Shown here piece by piece: positions 36,606 through 44,715 of a DNA stretch of 64,000 nucleotides (position 1 is its first letter; each line of letters starts with the position of its first letter). The notes under the pieces were generated by a model. It was given only the letters and a program-made list of their open reading frames with translations. It was not told the origin of the DNA and searched no databases. The DNA is taken from assembly GCA_032027045.1 (NCBI GenBank), contig JAVSMU010000001.1, positions 1,747,924 through 1,811,923 of the forward strand, written 5' to 3'. Source of the stretch: Truepera sp. Lineage in GTDB: Bacteria > Deinococcota > Deinococci > Deinococcales > Trueperaceae. A program made the position numbers and the translations under genes.

Positions 36606-37604
36606 ATGCTGGCCGACGCGCGCGTTCCCCTCTCGATCCTCGACCTCGCGCACTTGGGCACCGGCGTCAGCTCGAGCAAGACCCTCGCCAACTCCGTGCG
36701 CCTTGCCCAGCGGGCCGAGGAACTTGGCTACGAGCGCGTGTGGTACGCCGAGCACCACGGCATGCGCAGCATCGCCAGCTCGGCGCCCGAGGTGCTCATC
36801 GCCAACACGGCCGCCGCCACGAGCACCATCCGCGTCGGTTCCGGCGGCATCATGCTCCCGAACCACGCGCCGTTGCGCATAGCCGAGGCGTTCCAGACCC
36901 TCGAGGCCCTGCACCCCGGGCGCATAGACCTGGGCATCGGAAGGGCACCCGGATCCGACCGCGCCGCCATGGCCGCCATGCGCCCCTTCGACGCCCAGCA
37001 GTTCCCGGCGCAGCTCCACGAGCTCTTCTCGCTCTCGAGAGGCGGCTTCCCGCCAGGCCACGCCTTCCACGGCGTGAGGGCGTCACCGGCCGACGTCGCC
37101 CTGCCGCCGGTCTGGCTGCTGGGCTCCAGCGGCGCCAGCGCCGCCTTCGCGGGGAGCCTCGGCCTCGGTTACGCCTTCGCCGGGCACTTCAGCGAAGCGC
37201 CCGCCGCCTCGGCCATCACGGCGTACCGCGAAGCGTTCGTTCCCTCGGACGCCTTCCCCACCCCGCACGCCATCCTCGCCCTGTCCGTCATCTGCGCGCC
37301 CAGCGACGAGGAGGCAGAGTTCCTCGCCGGCTCGCTCGACCTCGCGTGGCTCCGCATGCGGCGCAACGAGTTCGCGCCGGTGCCGACGCCCGAGGAGGCG
37401 GCCGCCTACGACTACGACGCTCAAGAGCGCGCGTTCATCATGGAGAATCGCCGCAAGCACGTGCTGGCTTCGCCCGCCACCGTGGCGGCGCGCTTGGCGG
37501 AACTGCAGGGGCAGGCCGGCGCGAACGAGCTCATGATCTCGACCATGGTCCATTCGCACGAGGCGCGCCTCAGGAGCTTGGAGCTGCTGGCGGCCGCCTG
37601 GTAA
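36606..37604 (+). CDS. luciferase-like flavin-dependent oxidoreductase
   Basis: About 332 residues, TIM-barrel LLM family. Motifs: LSILDLAHLGTG at the N-terminus, ELGYERVWYAEHHGMRSIAS, and ALHPGRIDLGIGRAPGSD, all typical of the MsnO8/YhbW-type subgroup that uses FMN or F420. The substrate is unknown; members oxidise small organic molecules. No ribosome site is seen, in line with a leaderless start. It stands alone between rpsA and the lipoprotein genes. Confidence 0.88.
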   Translation: MLADARVPLSILDLAHLGTGVSSSKTLANSVRLAQRAEELGYERVWYAEHHGMRSIASSAPEVLIANTAAATSTIRVGSGGIMLPNHAPLRIAEAFQTLEALHPGRIDLGIGRAPGSDRAAMAAMRPFDAQQFPAQLHELFSLSRGGFPPGHAFHGVRASPADVALPPVWLLGSSGASAAFAGSLGLGYAFAGHFSEAPAASAITAYREAFVPSDAFPTPHAILALSVICAPSDEEAEFLAGSLDLAWLRMRRNEFAPVPTPEEAAAYDYDAQERAFIMENRRKHVLASPATVAARLAELQGQAGANELMISTMVHSHEARLRSLELLAAAW

Positions 37605-37842
37605 CCGCCCGCCGGCCACTTTGCGGCGGCTTGTGGGCGCCCGAACGGCTGGGCCATCGCAACCGCTTGCCTCGGGCGCGAGCCCCTTGGGCATGGGTTG
37701 TGCCGACGGTCACCGCTCCAGCGCCCGCGTTGTCGTCATGCTTGGCGCAACACAGGCTCTTACATGGCCGGCCTCGTTTCACCCGAATCCGGCCCACTCG
37801 TGCTGCGTGCGCCTCGCCAACGGACCGCTCCTTGGAGGCACC

Positions 37843-39048
37843 ATGTTCCGTTTCCGCAGCTTCCTGCCTTTCGCTTCCGCGCTTGCCATCTTCCTGGCCG
37901 CCTGCTCGCCGCCCCCGGTGGCGAAGCCGCCTTACATCGATCTCGCCACCAACCAGCCGGCATCCGTGGTGATCGGCCAGCCCGACTTCACGCCCACCTC
38001 CGAGACAGACATGACGCGCTCGTTCACCAGTACCTACGGCCGCCCGCTACTCTTGAACGGCGTGTTGTACCTGCCCGACTACGGCGCAGGCCGCGTGATG
38101 GGCTACCTCGGCGTGCCCACGGCCAACGACGCGGCTGCCGACTTCGTGCTCGGCCGCGACGGCTTCGACGACTTCGCCCCCGGACCGGCATCGGCCCGCC
38201 GGCTGGGTGGGCCCCAGTCACTGGCCACCGACGGCACGCGCGTGTTCCTGAGCGACTTCGGTTTCAACCGGATCCTGGCCTACGACACCGCCCCAACCAC
38301 CACTTACGCGCTGGCCGACTACGCGATCGGGCAGCCGGACCTCACGTCGGGCGGTCCGGGCTGCTCGGCCACCTCGCTCGACGAGCCGGAGGGCATGTAC
38401 GCGCATGGCGGCAAGCTCATGGTGGCCGATTCGACCAACAACCGCGTCCTGATCTGGAACACCATCCCCCTCGACGGCATGACGCCGCCGGACGTCGTGC
38501 TCGGCCAGGCCTCGTTCGCCACCTGTGCCCTGAACGACGACGCCCAGTCGGGCTTAGGCGGCGCCGCGCCCACCGCCCGCACCCTGTACTACCCCACGGG
38601 AGTGTGGACCAACGGTCAGCTCCTCGTGGTGGCCGACGCCGGCAACAACCGCGTGCTCATCTGGACCGGCTTCCCGACCGCTAGCTTCACTCCGGCCGAC
38701 CTCGTCCTCGGGCAAGTCGACTTCGGCTCCGACGCCGCAAGCGCGGCGGCGAGCGGCCTCGACGCCTTTCAGTCCGTCCACGGCAACGGCACGCAACTCT
38801 TCGTTGCCGACACGTACAACAACCGCGTGTTGCTGTGGAACGCCATGCCGACGACCAACGGCCAACCCGCCGACGCCGTGCTCGGCCAGCCCGACCTGGT
38901 TTCGGCACTGCCCAACGGCGGCGCGCTGTCGGCCACGGCCCGCGGGTTCGACCACCCGACCGGCGTTTATGCCATCGGGAACAGGCTTCTGGTGGCCGAC
39001 AACCATAACCACCGGTACCTGATCTTCGAGGGGGGAACCACGCCCTAG
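37843..39048 (+). CDS. NHL-type beta-propeller lipoprotein, copy 1
   Basis: 401 residues. Signal peptide with lipobox FLAACSPP near residues 18-25. The body has repeated units of about 55-60 residues containing (V)VADSxNNRVLIWN and VLGQxxF motifs (VADSTNNRVLIWN, VADAGNNRVLIWT, VADTYNNRVLLWN, VADNHNHRYLIFE), the pattern of NHL beta-propellers. Such domains bind proteins or ligands; the function here is unknown. GGAGG precedes the ATG. A near-identical paralogue follows, so a recent tandem duplication is likely. Confidence 0.85.
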   Translation: MFRFRSFLPFASALAIFLAACSPPPVAKPPYIDLATNQPASVVIGQPDFTPTSETDMTRSFTSTYGRPLLLNGVLYLPDYGAGRVMGYLGVPTANDAAADFVLGRDGFDDFAPGPASARRLGGPQSLATDGTRVFLSDFGFNRILAYDTAPTTTYALADYAIGQPDLTSGGPGCSATSLDEPEGMYAHGGKLMVADSTNNRVLIWNTIPLDGMTPPDVVLGQASFATCALNDDAQSGLGGAAPTARTLYYPTGVWTNGQLLVVADAGNNRVLIWTGFPTASFTPADLVLGQVDFGSDAASAAASGLDAFQSVHGNGTQLFVADTYNNRVLLWNAMPTTNGQPADAVLGQPDLVSALPNGGALSATARGFDHPTGVYAIGNRLLVADNHNHRYLIFEGGTTP

Positions 39049-39135
39049 CCGGGCGGCTCGGCCGCGGTGCTCGCAGGCCCGTTCTCGGCCCTGCACAGCC
39101 GTGATGTGCGGAAGAACATTGCGAGCCGCCCGGCT
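39047..39135 (+). terminator. long-range 13-bp inverted repeat after lipoprotein copy 1
   Basis: AGCCGGGCGGCTC (39047-39059, overlapping the stop) pairs perfectly with GAGCCGCCCGGCT (39123-39135), enclosing 63 bases that include a decayed version of the terminator found after copy 2. It may fold into a protective 3' structure. Confidence 0.45.
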
Positions 39136-39245
39136 CCAAAGGTATTGCTGCAATGCAAGCTGTGCGTCCGCAACGACGTCAACCAGGAACGCGGCGAAAC
39201 TCCAAGGCAGCTTGCCACCGCCCTGGGAAACCATTCGGAGGTCAA

Positions 39246-40451
39246 ATGCGCAAGCTTAGACGAGCCCCCGCACTTCTCGCCGTTCTCGCTCTCATCCTCG
39301 CCGCCTGTTCCACGCCGCCGGCGGAGAAGCCACCGTTCATAGACCTCACCAGCAACCAGGCCGCATCGGTGGTCATAGGGCAGCCGGACTTCACGTCGGC
39401 GTCCGAGGCCGACGTCACGCGCCTGTTCTCCAGCCCTTACGGCCGGCCGTTACTTCTGAACGACGTCCTCTATCTCCCCGATTACGGCAAGGACCGGGTC
39501 ATGGGGTACCTCGGCGTTCCGACGACCAACGGCGCGGCCGCGGATTTCGTACTGGGCCGCGACGGCTTCAATGATTCGGCCAGCGCCCCGGTCTCGGCAA
39601 GCCGGATGGATGGGCCGCAGTCGCTGGCGACCGACGGCACCCGGCTGTTCCAACTCGAGTACGGCTCGAACCGCATTCTCGTCTACGACACCCCTCCCAC
39701 CACGACCTACCCGCCGGCCGAGCACGTGATCGGGCAGACGGACTTCGTGACTGACTCGAGCGACTGCACGGCCACCAAGTTCGATTCCCCCGAGGGCATG
39801 TACATCCAGGGCGACAAGCTCATCGTGGCCGACTCCAGCAACAACCGCGTCATGATCTGGAACCAGATCCCGGCCGACGGCACCACCCCCGCCGATATCG
39901 TGCTGGGCCAGAACGCGTTCGACACCTGCGCCGCGAACGACGACGCCCAAGTCGGAACGGACGGCCCTGCGTCCACCGCCCGGACCCTGGACTATCCCAC
40001 CGAAGTCTGGACCGACGGCAAGATCCTGATCGTGGCGGACGCCGACAACAACCGCGTGCTCATCTGGAACACCTTCCCCACGTCCAACTTCGCTCAAGCC
40101 GATGTCGTTCTCGGCCAAGCCGGCTTCGGCACGAACGCTCCCGGCGTCGGGGCAAGCAAACTCGACTACCCACAGTCCCTCCACAGCAACGGCACCCAGC
40201 TTTTCGTGGCAGACGGAGACAACAACCGCGTACTCGTCTGGGACGCCATACCGACCGCTAACGGCCAACCCGCAGACAAGGTGCTTGGCCAAGCCGACAT
40301 GGACTCCGCCTTGACGGACGGAGGCTCGGTCACGCCGACGGCCATGGGGCTCGCTTACCCCTCGGGTGTCTACGCGTTCGGCAACAACCTCCTCGTGAGC
40401 GACAACGATAACGCTAGGTACCTGATCTTCGAGGGAGCGGTCGCGCCCTAA
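39246..40451 (+). CDS. NHL-type beta-propeller lipoprotein, copy 2
   Basis: 401 residues, the same length as copy 1 and similar along its whole length. Lipobox LILAACSTPP. Propeller units: VADSSNNRVMIWN, VADADNNRVLIWN, VADGDNNRVLVWD, VSDNDNARYLIFE. Differences from copy 1 are spread evenly, as expected after duplication and drift. GGAGG lies 6 bases before the ATG. The 3' flank also resembles that of copy 1 (CGGCTCGGCCGCGGTGCT shared), so the duplicated block included the terminator region. Confidence 0.85.
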   Translation: MRKLRRAPALLAVLALILAACSTPPAEKPPFIDLTSNQAASVVIGQPDFTSASEADVTRLFSSPYGRPLLLNDVLYLPDYGKDRVMGYLGVPTTNGAAADFVLGRDGFNDSASAPVSASRMDGPQSLATDGTRLFQLEYGSNRILVYDTPPTTTYPPAEHVIGQTDFVTDSSDCTATKFDSPEGMYIQGDKLIVADSSNNRVMIWNQIPADGTTPADIVLGQNAFDTCAANDDAQVGTDGPASTARTLDYPTEVWTDGKILIVADADNNRVLIWNTFPTSNFAQADVVLGQAGFGTNAPGVGASKLDYPQSLHSNGTQLFVADGDNNRVLVWDAIPTANGQPADKVLGQADMDSALTDGGSVTPTAMGLAYPSGVYAFGNNLLVSDNDNARYLIFEGAVAP

Positions 40452-40487
40452 CCCAGCGGCTCGGCCGCGGTGCTAGTCAGGTCGCTT

Positions 40488-40522
40488 CTCGGCCCCACAC
40501 GGTTTAGATGTGTGGGGCCGAG
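40488..40522 (+). terminator. rho-independent-like terminator after lipoprotein copy 2
   Basis: Perfect 13-bp stem CTCGGCCCCACAC/GTGTGGGGCCGAG with a 9-base loop. It lies between convergent genes and could serve both; no T run is present. Confidence 0.7.
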
Positions 40523-40564
40523 CCGGGCGCCCGGCGCTCGACGCAGAGATTGCAAGAAAGCTAG

Positions 40565-41146
40565 CTAGTTGCCGGCTAGTTGGTTGCCGGAGGGTTCCAT
40601 GGTGGCCTCGAAGCTACCGGCGATTTCCAGCGCGTTAGCGGGGTCCGGATCCGCGAGGGCGTCCATGACGTAAGCGAGGGTTCCCTCGAAGTTACCGGCG
40701 ATGGCGAACCTGGTCTCGTCAACCGGCCGGAATTCCGTGAGAGTCACTGGAACCTCGTCGTTCACGTAGGTGTCCTTCGTGATGGAGTCGCGGCTGTGGT
40801 ACGTGATGCTTGCGTCAACCGTGCAGGGGCAATCGGTCGGCAGGTCGCCGAAGACCGTGAAAGTCAACTCGAGGCGCCCCTCCATGGTCTGCACGTCGTC
40901 GAGCGTCACGTCCGTGCCCGGGTAAGCGCTGATACCGAAGGTGTAGAACTCGCTTCCGTAGTCGAAGTGGCTCCAGTCGGCGGTGTTGACCCGCACGCCT
41001 GGCCCTTTGGTGATGACCGAGTGCCATACGCGCTGCTCCCCGCCAAGGGTCGCATTTATCACGCCCGAGGTCTCGAGCGGCTCCTGAGCCGCGGCGGACC
41101 CGGCTAGAACGACGAACACGGACGCTATCAAGACCCTTGCTTTCAT
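40565..41146 (-). CDS. secreted protein of unknown function
   Basis: 193 residues with a signal peptide ending near residue 20 (VLAGSAAAQE). The mature part is rich in Thr, Asp and Gly and beta-strand-like (RLELTFTVFG, DASITYHSRDS) with one CPC pair (DCPCT) that could form a disulfide or bind metal. No family recognised. The ATG has GGGAG upstream. Convergent with the second lipoprotein gene. Confidence 0.75.
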   Translation of the reverse strand: MKARVLIASVFVVLAGSAAAQEPLETSGVINATLGGEQRVWHSVITKGPGVRVNTADWSHFDYGSEFYTFGISAYPGTDVTLDDVQTMEGRLELTFTVFGDLPTDCPCTVDASITYHSRDSITKDTYVNDEVPVTLTEFRPVDETRFAIAGNFEGTLAYVMDALADPDPANALEIAGSFEATMEPSGNQLAGN

Positions 41147-41286
41147 GCATCAACTCCCTGCTTGGGTGGCGTGGGGGGACGGTCCCCTCGGTGATAACGA
41201 AACGGGTTGGGTCCTGTCAGGGGCATGGGTCACACCGCGTACACCCCCTGAGCCTCGCACCCTCGGCCGAGCCAGGGCGCGCCTCC

Positions 41287-42342
41287 TCACATGTTGCGCA
41301 GGCGCCTGATCCGCTCCTCGATGGGCGGGTGGGTCGAGAACAGGCCGCCCTCGCCGCCGAGTTGCATGGCGGGGTTCACGATGAACATGTGCCTCACGCC
41401 CTCGCTCACCTCGAGGCGAGGGCCCGGGTAGTTGCGCAGCTTCTCCAGCGCCAGCGCCAACCCCTCGGGGTTGCGCGTGATGTAGGCGCCGGTGGCGTCC
41501 GCGAGGAACTCGCGGCGGCGGCTGACCGCGAACCGCAGCAGCGCGCCGACCAGCGGGCCGATGACGAGCAACACCAGCAGGAGGACGAGCGCGAGGCCCT
41601 GGCCCTTGCCCCCGCCACCGTCGCCGGAGCGTCTGGAGCTGGAACGCCGCGAGCCGCCACTGCCGTACAGCCCGCCGTACATGCCCCAACGCATGACCAT
41701 GTCGCGCAGCACCAGCAGCGCGCCGAGGGTGGCGACGAGCATCGACATGAAGCGGATGTCGTAGTTGCGCACGTGGGCCAGCTCGTGAGCCACCACGCCC
41801 TCCAGTTCCTGGCGCTCCAACAGCTGCAGCAGGCCGGTGGTGACCGCTATGGAGGCGTGTTGCGGGTCGCGGCCGGTGGCGAAGGCGTTGGGCGCCGGCG
41901 AGTCGATGACGTAGACCTTGGGCATGGGAACGCCGGCCCCTATGGCCACGGCCTCTGAAACGTTCAGCAGGTAGCGGTGCTCCTCCGCGGTGGCCACCCG
42001 GGCCCCGGAGGCGGCAAGGGCGATCTGGTCGGAGAAGTAGAACCCCACCGCCGCCTGACCGAAGCCGACGAGCACCGCAACCCCGATGAAGAAGAGCGCC
42101 GCGGTGGGTTCCACGGCCTGCGCCAGCAGGTATGCGGCGGCGGCCAGCAACGCCATCGTGACGAGGGCCAGCAGCCACGTGCTGCGCTTGTTGGCCGCCT
42201 CGTAATCGAGCAGGTTGATCTTGCGGCCCGTCCCGGGAACGGTGAACTGGTCGCCCAGCTTCTGCACGTGGCCGCTGAGCGCAGCGTGATCCACACCCGG
42301 GTCCGGGCGCGTGCCGACCACGTCGGGATCGAACTGCTGCAT
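41287..42342 (-). CDS. htpX: HtpX-type M48 membrane metalloprotease
   Basis: About 351 residues. Two N-terminal membrane helices, then the zinc motif HELAH in EGVVAHELAHVRNYD, another helix pair, and the third-ligand region RRREFLADATGA. HtpX cleaves damaged membrane proteins, active site to the cytoplasm. A Gly/Ser-rich, basic insert (SGGSRRSSSRRSGDGGGG) lies between helices. ATG 42342 is chosen over a GTG three codons upstream. It follows lemA on the same strand, a common pairing. Confidence 0.9.
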   Translation of the reverse strand: MQQFDPDVVGTRPDPGVDHAALSGHVQKLGDQFTVPGTGRKINLLDYEAANKRSTWLLALVTMALLAAAAYLLAQAVEPTAALFFIGVAVLVGFGQAAVGFYFSDQIALAASGARVATAEEHRYLLNVSEAVAIGAGVPMPKVYVIDSPAPNAFATGRDPQHASIAVTTGLLQLLERQELEGVVAHELAHVRNYDIRFMSMLVATLGALLVLRDMVMRWGMYGGLYGSGGSRRSSSRRSGDGGGGKGQGLALVLLLVLLVIGPLVGALLRFAVSRRREFLADATGAYITRNPEGLALALEKLRNYPGPRLEVSEGVRHMFIVNPAMQLGGEGGLFSTHPPIEERIRRLRNM

Positions 42343-42444
42343 AGGGCACACTTTACGTCACGAAGGCCGAACCCCCGGGGCCGCCGGCTGGCGGACTCCC
42401 GGGGGCGGCCCCTCGCGCTTATCGCGCCTGTCGCGCCTGTCGGC

Positions 42445-43017
42445 TCAAGCCCCGGCTTGGGGAGCGGCGCCGAAGGAAACCTGGGGCACCTCGCGGTCGC
42501 CCTCGGGGATCTGCAGGAAGACGGCGGCCTTCTTGTTCATGGGACCGGCGAGGAACACGGCCGGCACCGTCTCGATGAGGGTGTTGTATTGCATGACCGC
42601 GTCGTTGTAGAACTGCCGCGCGTAGGCGATCTTGTTCTCGACGCCCGAGAGTTCCTCTTGGAGCATCTTGAAGTTCTCGTTGGCCTTGAGGTCGGGGTAA
42701 GCCTCGGCGACCGCGAAGAGCTTACCGAGGGCGGCCGTCATGACGTTGGCGGCGTCGGCCGACTCGTTCACCGTCTTCGCGTTCATGAGCGAGGCGCGGG
42801 CGCGCGTTACTTCCTCGAACACTTGGCTCTCGTGAGCGGCGTAGCCCTTCACCGTCTCCACGAGGTTGGGGATGAGGTCGGACCTGCGCTTGAGTTGAAC
42901 GTCGATCTGGCTCCAGGCGTTCTGATAGCGCTTCTCGTACGCCACTATTCTGTTGTAGATCGAGACCGCGTACACACCCAACGCGACCAAGACGATCAAG
43001 ACGATGAGGCTTCCCAT
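42445..43017 (-). CDS. lemA: LemA family protein
   Basis: 190 residues. One N-terminal helix ([19 protein letters not shown]), then the LemA helical domain with [29 protein letters not shown], and [13 protein letters not shown]. LemA proteins sit in the membrane and are often next to htpX, as here, but their exact task is unsettled. Strong AGGAGG six bases before the ATG. It is the first gene of the lemA-htpX unit. Confidence 0.92.
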   Translation of the reverse strand: MGSLIVLIVLVALGVYAVSIYNRIVAYEKRYQNAWSQIDVQLKRRSDLIPNLVETVKGYAAHESQVFEEVTRARASLMNAKTVNESADAANVMTAALGKLFAVAEAYPDLKANENFKMLQEELSGVENKIAYARQFYNDAVMQYNTLIETVPAVFLAGPMNKKAAVFLQIPEGDREVPQVSFGAAPQAGA

Positions 43018-43067
43018 GGTTGAACCTCCTACCAGATTGTAGCGGAAAGCGCCGCCGGGTACGGGGT

Positions 43068-43084
43068 GGGGCCTGCGGGGCCCC
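43068..43084 (-). terminator. short hairpin after mnmA
   Basis: On the minus strand GGGGCC-CCGCA-GGCCCC lies directly after the mnmA stop. No U tract follows, so termination is possible but unproven. Confidence 0.35.
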
Positions 43085-43085
43085 G

Positions 43086-44210
43086 TCAGGCGTCGCGGCT
43101 TGCTATCACTCCGCCGCCAAGCAGCCGCTCGCCGTCATATATGACGGCGCTCTGGCCGGTGGCCACCGCGAACTGCGGCTCGTCGAACTCGAGGCGGAAG
43201 CGGTCGCCCTCCAGCAGCGTCAGGGTGGCATCTTCGGGCTGCTGGCGGTAGCGCACCTGAGCCTGCACCCTGGTCGGCAACAGCTCCTCGCGTGTGAGGA
43301 AGTTGCGCAGGCCGGCTTCGAGCGTGCGCCAGTGGCACATCTCGCGCGTGCCGACGACCACCTCGTTGCTGTCGGCCCTCAGCTCGAGCACGTAGCGCTC
43401 GAGGTGCGACTTGTGAAGCCCGAGGCCGCGCTTCTGCCCGATGGTGTAGAAGGCCACGCCCCGGTGCTCGCCCACCACGGCGTAGCCCTCCGACGCGTCC
43501 ACCACGTTGCCGGGAACGGCGCGCGAGGCCTCCTCGAGGTACGCCTTCACGGTGGTGGGCACGAAGCAGAGGCCGGACGAGCTCTTCTTCTCCGCCGTGC
43601 GTAGGCCGCGCTCGGCGGCCATGGCCCGCACCTCGGCCTTGGTGAGGTCTCCCAGCGGGAACAGCAGGTACTGGAGGATGTTGCGGGGCAGGGCCCACAG
43701 GAAGTAGGTCTGGTCCTTGTCGTCGTCCACGCCGCGGTGCAGTTCGGGGCCGTGCGGGCCGTCCACGCGGCGCACGAAGTGCCCGGACGCCATGTACTCG
43801 CACCCCAGGGCCTGGGCCCGCTTGACGAACGCCCCGAACTTGATGTGGCGGTTGCACCACACGCACGGGTTCGGGGTGCTGCCCGCCTGGTAAGTAGGCA
43901 CGAAGGGGTCCATGACGATCTCTTGGAAGGTGTCGCGGAAGTCGAGCAGGTAGAACGGTACGTCCAGCCCGTCGGCCACGCGGCGGGCGTCGTAGGCGGC
44001 GTCGGGGCTGCAGCAGAGGTCGAAGGCGCCCGCCGGCTTCTCGTCGGGCCAGAACCTGAGCATGCTCCCGACGACCTCGTAACCCTGCTCCGCGAGGAGG
44101 GCGGTGGCCACCGAGGAGTCGACGCCTCCAGACATGGCGGCCATGACCCTGACGGGCTTCACGCCCTGGTCACCGGAGGGCATGGACTCGAGGAATTCGG
44201 GAACGCTCAC
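43086..44210 (-). CDS. mnmA: tRNA-specific 2-thiouridylase MnmA
   Basis: 374 residues. MnmA adds sulfur to U34 of Lys, Glu and Gln tRNAs using ATP. The PP-loop [12 protein letters not shown] lies near residue 30. The catalytic cysteines are in [15 protein letters not shown] and SSSGLCFVP, and [11 protein letters not shown] is conserved. The start GTG 44210 is chosen because TACAAT lies 8 bases upstream, consistent with a leaderless mRNA; ATG 44183 is an alternative. Divergent from lapA. Confidence 0.92.
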   Translation of the reverse strand: MSVPEFLESMPSGDQGVKPVRVMAAMSGGVDSSVATALLAEQGYEVVGSMLRFWPDEKPAGAFDLCCSPDAAYDARRVADGLDVPFYLLDFRDTFQEIVMDPFVPTYQAGSTPNPCVWCNRHIKFGAFVKRAQALGCEYMASGHFVRRVDGPHGPELHRGVDDDKDQTYFLWALPRNILQYLLFPLGDLTKAEVRAMAAERGLRTAEKKSSSGLCFVPTTVKAYLEEASRAVPGNVVDASEGYAVVGEHRGVAFYTIGQKRGLGLHKSHLERYVLELRADSNEVVVGTREMCHWRTLEAGLRNFLTREELLPTRVQAQVRYRQQPEDATLTLLEGDRFRLEFDEPQFAVATGQSAVIYDGERLLGGGVIASRDA

Positions 44211-44218
44211 GACGTCCG

Positions 44219-44224
44219 ATTGTA
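44219..44224 (-). promoter_or_regulatory. -10 box of mnmA (leaderless)
   Basis: TACAAT on the minus strand, 8 bases before GTG 44210. Confidence 0.5.
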
Positions 44225-44301
44225 TGTGCCTGCACGGGGGTGGCGGGCGCCCCTGGGTTACGAACCCCGCCCCCTGCTGTAGACTTGCCCCGGAGGTGGC
44301 C

Positions 44302-44715
44302 GTGAAGAGCGTCCGCATAATCAGGCTCGTCCTGCTGCTAGCACTGGCCGGGTACCTGTGGCTCTTCCACGCCGCCAACCGGCAACAGGTCGAGTTGCCG
44401 ATCCTCAACTATCTCCTACCGCCGATACCGGTGGCATACGTCCTGGCGTTCGCGCTGGTGGCCGGTTGGGCGGTCGGCTTCGTTCCCACGCGCCTCTCCT
44501 TGTGGCGCCGCTCGCGCGAGGTGAAGAAGCTGCGTGAGAGGGTCGCCGAGCTCGAGGCGGTGAGCGCCGGCCCGCCGGTCTCGCGCACCAGCGTGACCAG
44601 CCCTCGCCGCGCAACCCACAGCCCTTACAGCGAGCACGAAACCGAACTACCGGTGATCCCCGACCGTGGCGACCCGTACCCGGGCGAGACCACCTCGGAC
44701 GACGAAGCCGGTTGA
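44302..44715 (+). CDS. LapA-domain membrane protein
   Basis: 137 residues from a GTG with GGAGG upstream; TAGACT at 44280-44285 is a likely -10. Two membrane helices (IRLVLLLALAGYLWLFHAAN and IPVAYVLAFALVAGWAVGFV) followed by a basic coiled-coil-like segment (RRSREVKKLRERVAELEAV) are the LapA/DUF1049 pattern, linked in other bacteria to lipopolysaccharide or envelope assembly. The C-terminus is polar. TGATG overlap couples it to recJ. Confidence 0.8.
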   Translation: MKSVRIIRLVLLLALAGYLWLFHAANRQQVELPILNYLLPPIPVAYVLAFALVAGWAVGFVPTRLSLWRRSREVKKLRERVAELEAVSAGPPVSRTSVTSPRRATHSPYSEHETELPVIPDRGDPYPGETTSDDEAG

